A stretch of 64,000 bases of DNA, taken from Aplectana chamaeleonis. Lineage: Eukaryota > Nematoda > Chromadorea > Rhabditida > Cosmocercidae. Positions 11,901-26,900 of this stretch are shown one piece after another. The position numbers and the translations under genes are program-made. Where the stretch lies: contig JAPDOI010000181.1 of the NCBI GenBank assembly GCA_029168955.1, positions 765,501 through 829,500 on the forward strand. Reading direction: 5' to 3'. Under the pieces are notes generated by a model. The model made no database searches and was not told where the DNA came from. It was given only the letters and a program-made list of their open reading frames with translations. Every line of letters starts with the position of its first letter. Position 1 is the stretch's first letter.

Positions 11901-14900
11901 TTTCAAATCTTGAAGGTATGTATCGAAAACTTCAGAAAAAATCACGTTTTTACTTTAAAATTCGTTTTCATGACTTTGAACTTCACTCGCACTTTCCAGT
12001 GAAACATATTATTTTGATTTTGGACAAGGACCACGAGGACTTGTATTTTTCAAATGCTGAGCGGCAATGGTTTGCCGAAAATGGAACGAAATGGCCAATA
12101 CGTTTTCTTCACGAGAAACACAATGCTCACAATATTCAAAGCAGACAGTTCTCAAAATTTACTTTGCATTTAATTCAACAATTCTAAACCATCCTGAGAA
12201 TGTTCACGACAATAATTTCGATAATTTCGAAAGAAGAAAACATTTTCATTGAATCATTGCTTTTTCGGAAGGAAAAAATCACCATTTATAGAGAGATCGC
12301 TAAATGATGGATACTCTGATATTTGCATTTCCGTTCGCCCTAGACACTCCTCTAACCAGTGCGAATTTCAGTGAATTAAGAATATTTTGAGGGAATTTTC
12401 ATCTCTGGAATATGTGGGTATAACTTTTTTCCCGAGGAAAGCCATGATTCGTCTTTAAAATCGAGAAGAAACAGAATATTGCGCCTATTTCCTATCTTTA
12501 CGGTCACAAAACCCAGTGAAAATAGATTCTTGTTTAGGGATAGAGAATTTCTCTGTTGAGGAATGTTTTTGGGACACTCACATTCACTACTGACCGAGGC
12601 CTATGTTGAACGGCCCTCGCAAACTCGTGCCAGATACGAGGAAGTCTTACATGGGCATGAGACTGTCGGCAATGCGAGCATCATTTCCTCGATCGGTGGC
12701 GAAGATCAAAGGATATAATCAAGGATGAAACACCCGTTAGGGATATCAATAGGCCTCACTGGAATCATTATCTCCTTGATGGGTCGCTTCAGCGCTGCTG
12801 CTGAGAGCGACATATCACCTGCGAAAGAAAAATTATAAGAAAAAAGAAAAGATCATAAATGAGCAGCAGTTGGGGCGAGAATAAAGAGCAGCAGTCGGGG
12901 AGAGAAGAGCAGCAGTTGGGGCCACATTGAGGAGCAGCAGTTGGGGCCACAATGAAGAGCAGCAGTTGGCGCAACGACTGGAGCAGTTGGGGCGACTGTA
13001 GCAGCAGGTGGGGCAACTATAGGAGCAGCAGTTGGGGCAGTGAGCGGAGCAAGAGGACACAACGTGCTGCCCTGGGGAAGCAATTGGGGAACGAAAGGGG
13101 CTTACACCTCGACGAGTAAATGCGTTAGTAATCCCCTCGTGCTGCCTTACTAAGCCGCGAGTATCTGAGATGTCTCTCCTTAAATAGCCTATCTTGGAAA
13201 AAGTAAGCCGGGTGGGCGACCGCATCGCATAATTGAGGTAGATCAAAAGTGAATGTTCTTGATCTCGCCGACCACATTTTAGCTTGCCTTTTTATATTTT
13301 ACAAGGTGCACACCCACGCCGCTTCGCGGCGTACTTGTAGGCGGAAATTATGACGCATTAAATAATCGAGTCATTGCCAAACGAGAACTTAGTTTATATC
13401 ATTTCTTGAAACCCAGTCAGGTCTCACACACTTTCCGCGGCGCGGAGCCTGGCGCACCCCAGTTGGGTCCCGCACACTTTCCCTGCACTTGGCGCACCCC
13501 CAAGTTTTGTCACACACACTTTCTTTGGCGCATGGCGCACCCTCAGTTGGGTCCCACACACTATTCGCGGCGCCTGGCGCACCCCCCCCCCCCACTTGGA
13601 CCCCACGCACTTCCCCCGGCGCATGGCGCACACCCAGTTGGGTCACACACACTTTCCCCGGCGCACGGCGCACCCTCAGTTGGATACCACACACTTTCTC
13701 CTGCGTCGGCGCACCCGCGGTTGGGTACCACGCACTTTTCCCGGCGCAATGCGCACCCTCAGTGTGGTCCCACAAACATTTCATGGCGCCTAGAGCACCC
13801 CCACTTAGACCCCACGCACATTCCCCGGCGATTGGCGCACCCCCATTGGGATCCCACACTTTCTTCGGCACCTGGCGCACCCTCAGTTGGATCCCACAAA
13901 CATTTCGTGGCGCCTGGCGCACCCCTACTTGGGTACCGTACACTTACCGCGGCGCTCAGCGCACTTTCAGTTGGGTCCCACACACTTTCCCCGGAGCTGG
14001 ACGCACTCCATTGGGTCCCACACATTTTTATCGGCGCTCGTAGCACTTCCAGGAATGTCCCGTACACTTTACCCGACGCTCAGCGCACTTCTATTTGGGT
14101 CCTACACACTTTCCTCGGCGCTCGACGCACCCCATTCGGGTCCCACTTATTTCCCCGGCGTTCGGCGCACTCCCAGTTGGGTCCCGTACATTTTCCCCGG
14201 CGCTTGGCGCACCCCCGGTTGAGTCCCGTACACTTTCCCCGGCGCACGGCTCACCCCCATTTGGATCCCGTACACTTTCTCCGTCCCCCGCGGCACCCCC
14301 AGTTGGGTCCCACACACTTTCCCAGGCACTCGGCGCACTCCAGATTGGGTTCTGCACATTCTGCGGTCACCGGTCAACGGTCAGCGGTCAACGGTCAACG
14401 GTCACCGGTCACCGGTCAACTCTTATCCGCTTATTATTATGTATGATTGGGTCCCACACACTTTCCCCGACACATGGCTCACCCTCAGTTGGGTTCCACA
14501 CACTTTACACGGCGCTTGGAGCACCCCACTTGGGTCCCACACACCTTTCCCTGCGCTCGGTGCACCCCCAGTTGGGTCCCACACACTTTACACGGCGCTT
14601 GGCGCATCCCCAGTTGGATCCCACGAAGTTTACCCGGCGCATGGCGCACCGTCAGTTGGGTCCCACGCACTTTCCCCGGCGTCGGTGCCCTCTCACCACT
14701 TGGGCCCCACACACTTTCCCCTGCGTCAGCGCACCCGCGGTTGGGTCCCACACACTTTCCCCGTCGCATGGTGCACATTTAGTTGGGTCCCAAGCACTTT
14801 CCCCGGCGCATAGCGCATCCTTAGTTTGGTCCCACAAACATTTCATGGCGCCTGGCGCACCCCTAGCTGGGTCCCATACACTTTCCCCAGCGCTCAGCGC

Positions 14901-17900
14901 ACTTTCAGTTGGGTCCCACACACTTTCCGCTGCGCTCTACGCACTCCAGATAGGGTCCCGCACATTCTGCGGTCACCGGTCAACGGTCACCGGTCAACTC
15001 TTAGCCGTTAATTATTATGTATGATATTCGAATGGACTATATACTAAACAAAGAATTCCAAACAATCACAGAAATGTGGTCAGTGGGAATAGGAAAACTC
15101 ACGATTCGATTCAACCGCGCCGCACGGTCACACACCCGGCTTACTTTTTGCAAGAGAGGCTGTAAGTGTGCACCACGCACTACATCATTTTGTCACCACT
15201 ACGGAAACCCGAATCGTTATCACTAGAAATTTTGCTTAACAGCGATTTTTCGCCCTCAATTGAACTCCGGTTTTTACTTCTGCCAATTCTGATTCTGAGA
15301 AGAAAGGCCAACCTTTGGATTCAGCGCCTTGGAAGGAAGTCTTTGACACCCAGTCCAGCGTTTGTATCATATTCTAAAGAATCCATTTGTATTCAGCGAT
15401 ATTTTACAATTATTAGCTCTCTTTCCGTCGTAATTACCATGAAACTCCTGATGACCATATCGGTTTCCTCCCTAGCCTCCTTTGCTAGGGATTCTCTGTC
15501 TTCCATCGATTTGACATACACGTATCCTGAACATCGAATTAAGAACGTTAACATATAGACTTAGATACTGGAAGATTCCACTTTTCCATGAGCTCACCTC
15601 TTTTTTGTGAAAAGTCTGTGGTCACCCTCAAGTAACCGAGTTTTTCGGCATAGAAACCTCAGGTTCCGCACATCTTTTTAGTTTATAAGGCCATATTATG
15701 ACGCATGTCAGCGCTTTGCTTCATATTGATGTTTTTGGCTGTGTGTGATCTCTATCGTCCGTGCCATTAGGTCCTGAGCAGAGTGCCATCAGGGCGCGGC
15801 GCGGCCTGATGGTGGGCTGCCGTATTGATATACCCCGGCCAAAGCGCCGCTCCGCGGCGCTTTGTCTGGGAATCATAAGCCGGGGGGGTCGCGCCGCTTC
15901 GCGGCGCTCTGCCCGAAACTTGTAGCAGCTTTTTGAACAAATTAAATCCCTCACGGTCAGGAAAACCTCGACCAGCGCTTTGCGGCGCTTTGTCTGGGAA
16001 CCATAAGCCGGGGGGTTCGCGCCGCTTCGCGGCGCTCTGTCCGGAAACTTTGTGGCTTTTTTGAACAAATTAAATCCCTCACGGTCAGGAAAACCCCGAC
16101 CAAAGCGCCGCTTCGCGGCGCTTTGTCCGGGAACCATAAGCCGGGGGGTTTGCGCCGCTTCGCGGCGCTCTGTCCGGAAACTTTGTGGCTTTTTTAAACA
16201 AATTAAATCCCTCACGGTCAGGAAAACCCCGGCCAAAGCGCCGCTTCGCGGCGCTTTGTCCGGGAACCATAAGCCGGGGGGTTTGGGGCGCTTCGCGGGG
16301 CTCTGTCCGGAAACTTTTTGGCTTTTTTAAACAAATTAAATTTCTCACCGTCTGGAAAACCCCGGTCAAAGCGGCGCTTCGCGTCGCTTTGCCCAGGAAC
16401 CAGAAGCCGGGGGGTTCGCGCCGCTTCGCGGCGCTCTGTCCGGAAACTTTGTGGCTTTTTTAAACAAATTAAATCCCTCACGGTCAGGAAAACCCCGGCC
16501 AAAGCACCGCTTCGCGGCGCTTTATCCGGGAACCATAAGCCGGGGGGTTTGCGCCGCTTCGCGGCGCTCTGTCCGGAAACTTTGTGGCTTTTTTAAACAA
16601 ATTAAATCCCTCACGGTCAGGAAAACCCCGGCCAAAGCGCCGCTTCGCGGCGCTTTGTCCGGGAACCATAAGCCGGGGGGTTCGCGCCGCTTCGCGGCGC
16701 TCTGTCCGGAAACTTTGTGGCTTTTTTAAACAAATTAAATCCCTCACGGTCAGGAAAACCCCGGCCAAAGCGCCGCTTCGCACTAGCAAAGCAAAAAAAA
16801 CTTTCTGTTTCAAAATAACTTTAAAACACCTGAAACGGGGGATGGTGGTGGGTATCAAAGTCCCGGGAGCCCTATAATTACGATGTCCTGCTCCTAACGA
16901 TTTGTAGAAATGCAGTTACCGCTTCTATTCGAGAAAATCCTCATCAACTGAAGCGTGCACTATCTCTACACGAATGATATCAATGGTCCGCCACAACTCT
17001 GCCGCTTACAAAGAGGTCCAGTAGTGTGTGAAAACACTACATTTTCCTGTCCTGACAGTTCAATTAATGATTTCTATTTCACTTAAAGACTTTTTGAAAC
17101 TGGATTGAAACTGGACTCTCTCAGGACTGCTCTCACAGAAGAAATGAAAATTTGCCCATGATCCTTGCACGATTTCCTCCTCAAACGCGGCAGTGCGACG
17201 CTCCAGACCGTAATTTCACTCCGAAAAGGACGCTGCTCATAGTCTGATACAACGAATTTTCGGGACTCTCCACAGTTTCCCCTTCATCTTTGCTTGATTA
17301 ACGAACGATTCGTTCAAAATTCTTCATAACCAAAATTTAAGGTCCACTTTGACGTGTGGATTACACGTCAAGTCCGAAAAAGGCCGCTGTAGGTGAAGCT
17401 GAAGATGTGACACCATAGCTAGGGTTCCTAGCTCAATAGAAACCGCTAGTCGGTCAGAAAGGTTTTCAAATTTTAGAGTAACAAAACTGTATTCTCCTCA
17501 TTACGAAAATCTAAAAACACAACTGAGAAAAAAGGAAGACACCGACGACAGAACTTTCACCTAAATTTTTCTGTGTAGGGATTAGTGAAGCAGTTTGGTC
17601 CTGAGTGAACTTCCAGTACCGCGCTCACACTGCACTGACTGAACGCTAGGTTTTGCTGCTTCTGCTCCCTATAATCCGTCTCGGTGGAGAGTCCCAAGAA
17701 GCATTGTTATTCCCCCACCTGCGGTTACCCAGTCACCCCTCTTACACAGTTTCTGCAACACCGTAATTCAGAACACCAAATTCACAGTTGTTTCCGCGAA
17801 CCCTTAATTTTTTGTATATTGCTCCAGTTTTCATGATTACCGTAGAATGGATACTGCGTAAGTAACGTGATTGCGTACCTGTGCTGTAGTAGCGCGCTGG

Positions 17901-20900
17901 TATGTATGGCCAGGTTCAGAGCAGATAAGAGCGGTGACTCGCCAAAATTCTTGTTTATTTTTTCTGGAATTGCGATTTAGAAAACAGTGAAGAGGGAACT
18001 GGCCAACGAAAAAACGACGTTGATCAGAATCCAGCCTTCAGCGACTGCCTTAAACAAAAGTGTGAGCTCACTAACCGAATAGAGCGTTATGTGCCTTGTC
18101 GCAATAGATCAGTAGCGGGGATGAGCGGATTTCCGATGGTTTTGGCCTTCAGATTTCTGAATTCCGATTTGCGAAAAATGCCCCAAAATGCGGAAAGTAT
18201 CGGAAATGATTAGAAGATCACAATTTTAGGAGGTTACGCATTGTAATTGCAACACATCAAGGGTGTTCTTTAAGAGCTAAACCTGAACCGGAGGTTTGTT
18301 TTGATGTTAAAAAGAGCAAGTGAGTAAGGTTTCATATGCCAACAGGAACTATATTTTCTTAAAATGAACCAAAAACTCACTGTGATTGGGCTCTTTTCCT
18401 CAAATTCAGGTTGAACCATTCTCAAATTGGGCTCTTTTTCAGAGATATTTGGATTTGTCCATGCTTTTATTGAATCTAATAGGGTCCTGCCGTGTTTATG
18501 CTTAGCTGGAGACAGTCGGAACAGAGTGAACGTATGATATCTTCTCGGAATGTGTGGTGTAAAAAAATTGGACGGGTCTGCGAAGGGCAGACGCACGATC
18601 GAAACTCTGTTTGCCGGTGTTGTCGCGAACTCCGCACTGTTCGCCGCAATGAGCGCGCCTTGCCCATTCTCTAGACCATGTTTAGCAAGGGGCATTACCT
18701 ACTATAAATTTTTGCCCATCTGCATTTTGGTCACTTGGTCCTAATTGTAAAAGCAATACTAATGGCTCTATATATTTGTTGTTATTGTTATGGAAGGGTT
18801 ACACTCACTATTCGGATTTACAGTACATGAAATGATATCTTATTGCTGGCTACAGTCAATTAGTGAGTGTTGTCTCGGAAGTCATGATATCTAAAGTGTG
18901 CTACCTGAAAATACCTAACTGAAGCGAATTCTTGAGCAGCGTTAGTCTGGATTCCTTTCGGTTTTTGTCGTGTATCCGAATTTTGAGAAAAATGAGAGAA
19001 AGAAGATTAAAAGCTTCATTAAATCTTTTTCATTGGGAGGAGATCTCCTCCTCAGCCAGAGATTAAGAACAGTTTTGGAAGGCTCATTAGATTAGAAGTA
19101 GGGGTAGGGTACATACAGCCACTGAGGTGGTTGGAATCAATCCAGGTGAACTTAATTCCAATTACTCGATTTTCCGATTTCGAATGGCTTTTGGCCTTCA
19201 GATTTTGATTTCCGAAATTCAAATGGTCCTTCGATACAGCTTACTCAAGGGTGGTTGAATCAATCCAGGTGAATCAATTCCACCACTGATTTTCCGATTT
19301 TGAATGGCTTTGGCCTTCAGATTTCCGGGATTTCCGAAATTCAAATGGTCCTTCCGATTTCCAAGCTTCCTTCCCGAAGTTTCCAAAGTTTCCCCCTCAT
19401 TCCTAATCAGGAAGCTCCTCTAGGCTTTTATGCTAATCAACAATCGCTTTGCAGGACTTAGCCTAACGTCCTCACTTCTTTCAACTTACCGAAATCGCCC
19501 ATGAAAACCGCTTTCTTTTTTGACAGTGAGTAAAATTCCATATACAATAATGCATTGAATTCTCTTAAAATTCTTGTGTTTCAGCCTTCAATGATAATTG
19601 AATTCCTTCCATACCGGGATAAGTCCGGGAGGTGGTTCTAAGTCACGTTAATGATGTTGTAGTGTCACCAACGCACGAAGGTCGTGACCCCAGGTGATGC
19701 CGAGGGAATTGAATCTCCTCCACGTAATGAGGGTGAAGTCGTTTTGGCTGAATGATAGAAAGGAACTCGAAACCTGCTCGCAAGATTTTTTGGCTGTTTC
19801 GATGGCAGAATGTTGAGAACCGGAAAACGTAATCCCCAACCTCTTCCCTAAATGAGCGCACAATCGTATGAGCCTCAACTAAACTTTGAAGGTTTTGGGT
19901 GAACTTGAAATGCACATACACCTCAATACTGTTTTGGAGTGGTTAGGAGATGTGACGAAATGAACGTGCATTTATAGCGATGGAGGCCCAGGTGGTCGTA
20001 CTTTGTGCTCCGATTCTTTTTATTATGTGGTGGAAGGATAAGCCTGATGATTTTTTCAGGCCAAAAAAAATTTCTTCTTTCCTCTGATGCAATAAACGAT
20101 GCGAAATTGATGTCTCATGGGTATTTGACGCGCTGATCAATAGAATTTGCTATATCAATTTTGCATCTCAAAAGTCTCAAGTTAAAGAGTTATGGAGTGA
20201 GTTTGGGTTGGGGATGTTGTGTAGTATCAGAATTTGAAGGGTTATCCGACCGGTGGTAAAAAGAATAGTCCTTGAATTATACTTCTTGCAGAATTAAATC
20301 CGTAGAGGTTGTGGTCGTTGAAGAAGGTTTTTAGGCTACACAAGACATCCTCTCTAATGGATCTTGGAGCTGCTTTGAAAAAATTTTTTCATAGCTTGCG
20401 GTTCATCAGGGGTTTGGGGGCGGGGTATAAGTCCGGGAGGTGGTTCTAAAGTCACGTCTGATGATGCGTTGTAGTGTCACCAAGGCACGAAGGTCGTGAC
20501 CACAGGTGATGCCGAGAATTGAATCTCCTCCACGTAATGAGGGTGAGGGAGTCGTTTGGCTGAAGATAGGAAAGCGGAACTCGAACTGCTCTCGCAGATT
20601 TTTTTGGCTGTTTCTGATGGCAGAGAATGTTGAGAACTGAAAAACGTAATCCCCCAACCTTCCCCTAAATGAGCGCAATAATCGTATGAGCCTAACTAAA
20701 CTTTGAAGCTGTTTTGGTGAACTGGAAATGCACATACACACTCAATACTGTTTTGGGAGTGGTTAGGAGATGTGACGAAATAGTGCTATAGTGATGGAGG
20801 CCCAGGGTGGTCGTACTTTTTTGTGCTCCAGATTCTTTTTTATTATATGGAAGGATAAGCCTGATGCGATTTTTCAGGCCAAAAAAATTTCTTCTTTACC

Positions 20901-23900
20901 GATGCAATAAACGATGCGAAATTGATGTCTCATGGGTATTTGACGCGCTGATCACGAATTTGCTATCAATTTTGCATTCAAAAGTCTCTGTTAAAAGAGT
21001 TATGGAGTGAGTTTGGGTTGGGGATGTTGTGTAGTATCCAGAATTTGAAGGGTTATCCGACCGGTGGTAAAAAGAATAGTCCTTTTGGATTACTTTTGGC
21101 AGATTAAAGCCGTGAGGTTGTGGTAATGTTGAAGAAGGTTTTAGGCTACACTAGACATCCTCTAATAGATCTTTGGAGCTGCTTTGAAAAAATTTTGATA
21201 ACGGTTCATCGGGGTTTGGGGCGGGGTATAAGTCCGGGAGAGTGGTTCTAAGTCACGTCGATGATGTTGTAGCAGTGTCACCAACGTATAACGGAAGGTC
21301 GTGATCCCCAGGTGATGCCGAGAATTGAATCCTCCTCCACGTAATGAGGGTGAAGTCGTTTGGCTGAAGATAGGAAAGGAATCCGCTCGAACTGCTCGCA
21401 GATTTTGCTGGCTGTTTCGATGGCAGAATGTTGAGAAACCTTGAAAAACAGTAATCCCCCCAATCCCTTCCCTAAATGAGCGCACAATCGTATGAGCCTA
21501 AAACTAAACTTTGAAGGTTTTGGTGAACTGGAAATGCAACATACACCTCAATACTGTTTTGGAGTGGTTAGAGATGTGACGAAATAGTGCTATAGTGATG
21601 GAGGGCCCAGGTGGTCGTACTTTGTGCTCCGATTCTCTTTATTATATGGAAGGATAAGCCTGATGATTTTTCAGGCCAAAAAACAAATTTCTTTCTTTTC
21701 CCGATGCAATAAACGATAGCGAAATTGATGTCTCAATGGGTATTTGACGCGCTGATCACGGTAAATTTGCTAAATCAATTTTGTGCATTCAAAAGTCTCG
21801 TTAAAGAGTTATGGAGTGAGTTTGGGTTGGGGATGTTGTGTAGTATCAGAATTTGTGAAGGGGTTATCCTGACCGGTGGTAAAAGAATAGTCCTTGATTA
21901 CTTTTTGCAGATTAAATCAAATGTGAGGTTGTGGTCGTTGAAGAAGGTTTTTAGGCTACACAGAGCTATCCTCTAATAGATCTTGGAGCTGCTTTGAAAA
22001 AATTTTTGTTAACGGTTCATCGGGGTTTGGGGCGGGGTATAAGTCCGGGAGGTGGTTCTAAGTCACGTCGATGATGTTGCAGTGTCACCAACGCACGAAG
22101 GTCGTGACCCCAGGTGATGCCGAGAATTGAATCTCCTCCACGTAATGAGGGTGAAAGAGTCGTTTGGCTGAAGATAGGAAAGGAACTCGGAACTGCTCGC
22201 AGATTTTTTGGCTGTTTCGATGGCAGAATGTTGAGAACCTGAAAAACGTAATCCCCCAACCTTCCCTAAATGAGCGCACAATCGTATGAGCCTAATCTAA
22301 ACTTTGAAGGTTTTGGTGAACTGAAATGCACATACACCTCCCAATACTGTTCTCCTGGAGTGGTTAGAGATGTGACGAAATAGTGCTATAGTGATGGAGG
22401 CCCAGGGTGAGGTCGTACTTTGCGTGCTCCGATTCTTTTTATTATATGTGAAGGATAAGCCTGATGATTTTTCAGGCCAAAAAAAATTTCTTCTTTTCCC
22501 GATGCAATAAACGATGCGAAATTGATGTCTCATGGGTATTTGACGCGCTGATCACGGAATTTGCTATCAATTTTGCATTCAAAAGTCTCGTTAAAAAGTT
22601 ATGGAGTGAGTTTGGGTTGGGGATGTTGTGTAGTATCAGGAATTTGAAGGGTTATCCGACCGGTGGTAAAAGAATAGTCCTTGATTACTTTTGCAGATTA
22701 AATCCGTGAGGTTGCTGTGGTCGTTGAAGAAGCTGTTTTAGGGCTACACAGACGATCCCTCCTAATAGATCTTGGAGCTGCTTGAAAAAATTTTGATAAC
22801 GGTTCATCGGGGGTTTGGGGCGGGGTATAAGTCCGGGAGGTGGTTCTAAGTCACGTTCGATGATGTTGTAGTGTCACCAACGCACGAAGGTCGTGACCCC
22901 AGGTGATGCCGAGAATTGAATTCTCCTCCACGTAATAGAAAAGGGGTGAAGTCGTTTGGCTGAAGATAGATATAGGAACCTCGAATCTGCTCTCTGCATA
23001 GATTTTGCTTTGGCTGTTTCGATGGCAGAATGTTGAGAACCGAAAAACGTAATCCCCCAACCTTCCCCTAAATGAGCGCACAATCGTATGAGCCTAACTA
23101 GAAACACTTTGAAGGTTTTGGTGAACTGAAATGCACACATACACCTCAATACTGTTTTTGGAGTGGTTAGAGATGTGACGAAATAGTGCTATAGTGATGG
23201 AGGCCCAGGTGGTCGAATACTTTGTGCTCCGATTCTTTTATTATATGGAAGGATAAGCCTGACATGATTTTCAGGCCAAAACAAAATCTCTCTTTCTTCT
23301 TTTCCTGATGCAGTAAACGATGCGAAATTGATGTTCGATGGGTATTTGACGCGCTGATCACGAATTTGCTATCAATTTTGCATTCAAAAGTCTCGTTAAA
23401 GAGTTATGGAATGAGTTTGGGTTGGGGATGTTGTGTAGTATCAGAATTTGAAGGTGGTTATCCGATCCGGTGTGTAAAAGAATAGTCCTTGATTACTTTT
23501 CTGCAGATTAAATCCGGGTGAGGTTGTTGTCGTTGAAAGAAGGTTTTTAGGCTACACAGACATCCTCTAATCAGGATCTTGGAGCTGCTTGAAAAAATTT
23601 TGATAACGGTTCATCGGGGTTTGGGGCGGGTATAAGTCCGGGGAGGTGGTTCTAAGCTCACGTCGATGATGTTGTAGTATGTCACCAACAGCACGAAGGT
23701 CGTGACCCCAGGTGATGCCGAGAATTGAATCTCCTCCACGTAATGAGGGTGAAGTCGATTTGGCTGAAGATAGGAAAGGAAACTTCCGGAACTGCTCTCG
23801 CAGATTTTTGGCTAGTTTCTGATGGCAGAATGTTGAGAACCGAAAAACGTAATCCCCCCAACCTTCCTCTAAATGAGCGCACAATCGTATGAGCCCTAAT

Positions 23901-26900
23901 CTAAACTTTGAAGGTTGTTGGTGAACTGAAATGCACATACACCTCAATACTGTTTTGGAGTGGTTAGGAGATGTGGACGAAATAGTGCTATAGTGATGGA
24001 GGCCCAGGTGGTCGTACTTTGTGCTCCGATTCTTTTTATTATATAGCGGGAAGGATAAGCCTGATGATTTTTCAGGCCAAAAAAAATTTCTTCTTCCGAT
24101 GCAGTAAACGATGCGAAATTGATGTCCTATGGGTATTTGACGCGCTGATCACGAATTTTGCTATCAATTTTAATCAAAGTCTCTGAAGAGTTATGGAGTG
24201 AGTTTGGGGTTGGGGTTGTGTAGTATCAGGAATTTGAAGGGTTATCCGACCGGTGGTAAAAGAATAGTCCTTGGGATTACTTTTGCAGATTAAATCCGCA
24301 TTGAGGTTGTGGTCGTTGAAGAAGGTTTTAGGCTACACAGACATCCTCTAATAGATCTTGGAGCTGCTTGAAGAAAAAATTTTGATAACGGTTCATCGGG
24401 GTTTGGGGCGGGGGTATAAGTCCGGGGAGGTGGTTCTAGAAGTCACGTCGATGATGTTGTAGTGTCACCAACGCACGAAGGTCGTGACCCTCCCAGGTGA
24501 TGCCGAGAATTGAATCTCCTCCACGTAATGAGGGTGGGAAGTCGTTTGGCTGAAGATAGGAAAGGAACTCGAACTGCTCGCAGATTTCTTTGGCTGTTTC
24601 TGATGGCAGAATGTTGAGAACCGAAAAACGATAATCCCCCAACCTTCCCTAAGTGAGCGCACAATCGTATGAGCCTAACTAAACTTCTGAAGGTTTTGGT
24701 GAACTGGAAATGCACATACACCTCAATACTGTTTTGGGAGTGGTTAGAGATGTGACAGAAGATAGTGCTATAGTGGTGGAGGCCCAGGTGGTCGTACTTT
24801 GTGCTCCGATTCTTTTTATTATATGGAAGCGATAAGCCTGATGATTTTTCAGGCCAAAAAATTTCTTCTTTCCCGATGCAGTAAACGATGCGAAATTGAT
24901 GTCCTATGGGTATTTGACGCGCTGATCACGAATTTGCTATCAATTTTGCATTCAAAAGTCTCGTTAAAAAGAGTTATGGAGTGAGTTTGGGTTGTGGGAT
25001 GTTGTGCTTAGTATCAGAATTTGAAGGGTTATCTGACCGGTGGTAGAAAGAATAGTCCTTGATTACTTTTGCAGATTAAATCCGTGAGGTTGTGGTCGTT
25101 GAAAGAAGGTTTTTAGGCTGCACAGACATCCTCTAATAGATCTTGGAGCTGCTTGAAAAAAATTTTGATAACGGTTCATCGGGGTTTGGGTGCAGGAGTA
25201 TAAGTCCGGGAGGTGGTTCTAAGTCACGTCGATGATGTTGTAGTGTCACCAACGCACGAAGGCTGTCGTGACCCCAGGTGATGCCGAGAATTGAATCTCC
25301 TCCACGTAATGAGTGGTGAAGTCGTTTGGCTGAAGATAGAAAGGAACTCAGAACTGCTCGCAGATTTTGTATGGCTGTTTCTGATGGCAGAATGTTGAGA
25401 ACCGAAAAACGTAATCCCCTCAACCTTCCCTAAATGAGCGCACAATCGTATGAGCCCAACGCTAAACTTTGAAGGTTTTGGTGAACTGGAAATGCACACC
25501 ATACACCTCAATACTGTTTTGGAGTGGTTAGAGATGTGACGAAATAGTGCTATAGTGATGGAGGGCCCAGGTGGTCGTACTTTTGTGCCCGATTCTTTAT
25601 TATATGGCGGGAAGGATAAGCCTGATGATTTTTCAGGCCAAAAAAAATTTCTTTCTTTTCCCGATGCAGTAAACGATGCGAAATTGATGTCCAATGGGTA
25701 TTTGACGCGCTGATCACGAATTTGCTATCAATTTTGCATTCAAAAGTCTCGTTAAAGAGTTATGGAGTGAGTTTGGGTTGGGGATGTTGTGTAGTATCAG
25801 AATTTGAAGGGTTATCCGACCGGTGGTCGAAGAATAGTCCTTGATTACTTTTGCCAGATTAAATCCGTGAGAGTTGTGGTCGTTGAAGAAGGGTTTTGTA
25901 GGCTGCACAGACATCCTCTAATAGATCTTGGAGCTGCTTGAAAAATTTTGATAACGGTTCATCGGGGTTTGGTGCGGGGTATAAGTCCGGGAGGTGGTTC
26001 TAAGTCACGTCAGATGATGTTGTAGTGTCACCCAATCGATAACGAAGGTCGTGGGACCCCAGGTGATGCCGAGAATTGAATCTCCTCCCACGTAATGAGG
26101 AGTGAAGTCGTTTGGCTGAAGATAGGAAAGGAACTCGGAACTGCTCGCAGATTTTTTGGCTGTTTCTGATGGCAGAATGTTGAGTAAACCTGAAAAACGT
26201 AATCCCCAACCTTTCCCCTAAATGAGCGCAACAATAATCGTATGAGCCTAACTCAAACTGCTTGAAGGTTTTGGTGAACTGAAATGCACATACACCTCAA
26301 TACTGTTTTTGGAGTGGTTAGAGATGTGACGAAATAGTGCTATAGTGATGGAGGCCCAGGTGGTCGTACTTTGTGCTCCGATTCTTTTATTATATGGAAG
26401 GATAAGCCTGATGATTTTTCAGGCCAAAAAAAAAATTTCTTAACTTTCCCGATGCAGTAAACGGATGGCGAAACACTGATGATGTGCAAATGGGTATTTC
26501 ACGCGCTGATCACGAATTTGCTATCAATTTTGCATTCAAAAGTCTCGTTAAAGAGTTATGGAGTGAGTTTGGGTTGGGGATGTTGTGTAGTATCAGAATT
26601 TGAAGGGGTTATCTGACCGGTGGTAGAAGAATAGTCCTTGATTACTTTTGCAGATTAAATCCGTGAGGTTGTGGTCGTTGAAGAAGGTTTTTAGGCTGCA
26701 CAGACATCCTCTGAATAGATCTTGGAGCTGCTTTTGAAAAAATTTTGATAACGGTTCATCGGGGTTTTGGTGCGAGGTATAAGTCCGGGAGGTGGTTCTA
26801 AGTCACGTCGATGATGTTGTAGTGTCACCAACGCACGAAGGTCGTGACCCCAGGTGATGCTTTAGAGAATTGAATCTCTCCTCCACGTAATGAGGTGTGA

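Noticed and set aside
12785..12830. Minus segment after a TTTCGCAG acceptor ([17 protein letters not shown]) as a missing M13 exon
   Set aside because: No convincing match to any M13 block, and no compatible donor and phase.
13406..15024. Long open frames (346 and 309 residues) suggesting a repetitive secreted protein
   Set aside because: The 42-bp period keeps any frame open; frames are open on both strands simultaneously, with no signal peptide or splice context.
13410..16790. CRISPR array
   Set aside because: Repeats are contiguous without unique spacers, and the DNA is eukaryotic.
15721..16877. Repeated ~92-residue frames in the 133-bp array
   Set aside because: Each starts in the same word of successive units and ends in the next; products of the repeat.
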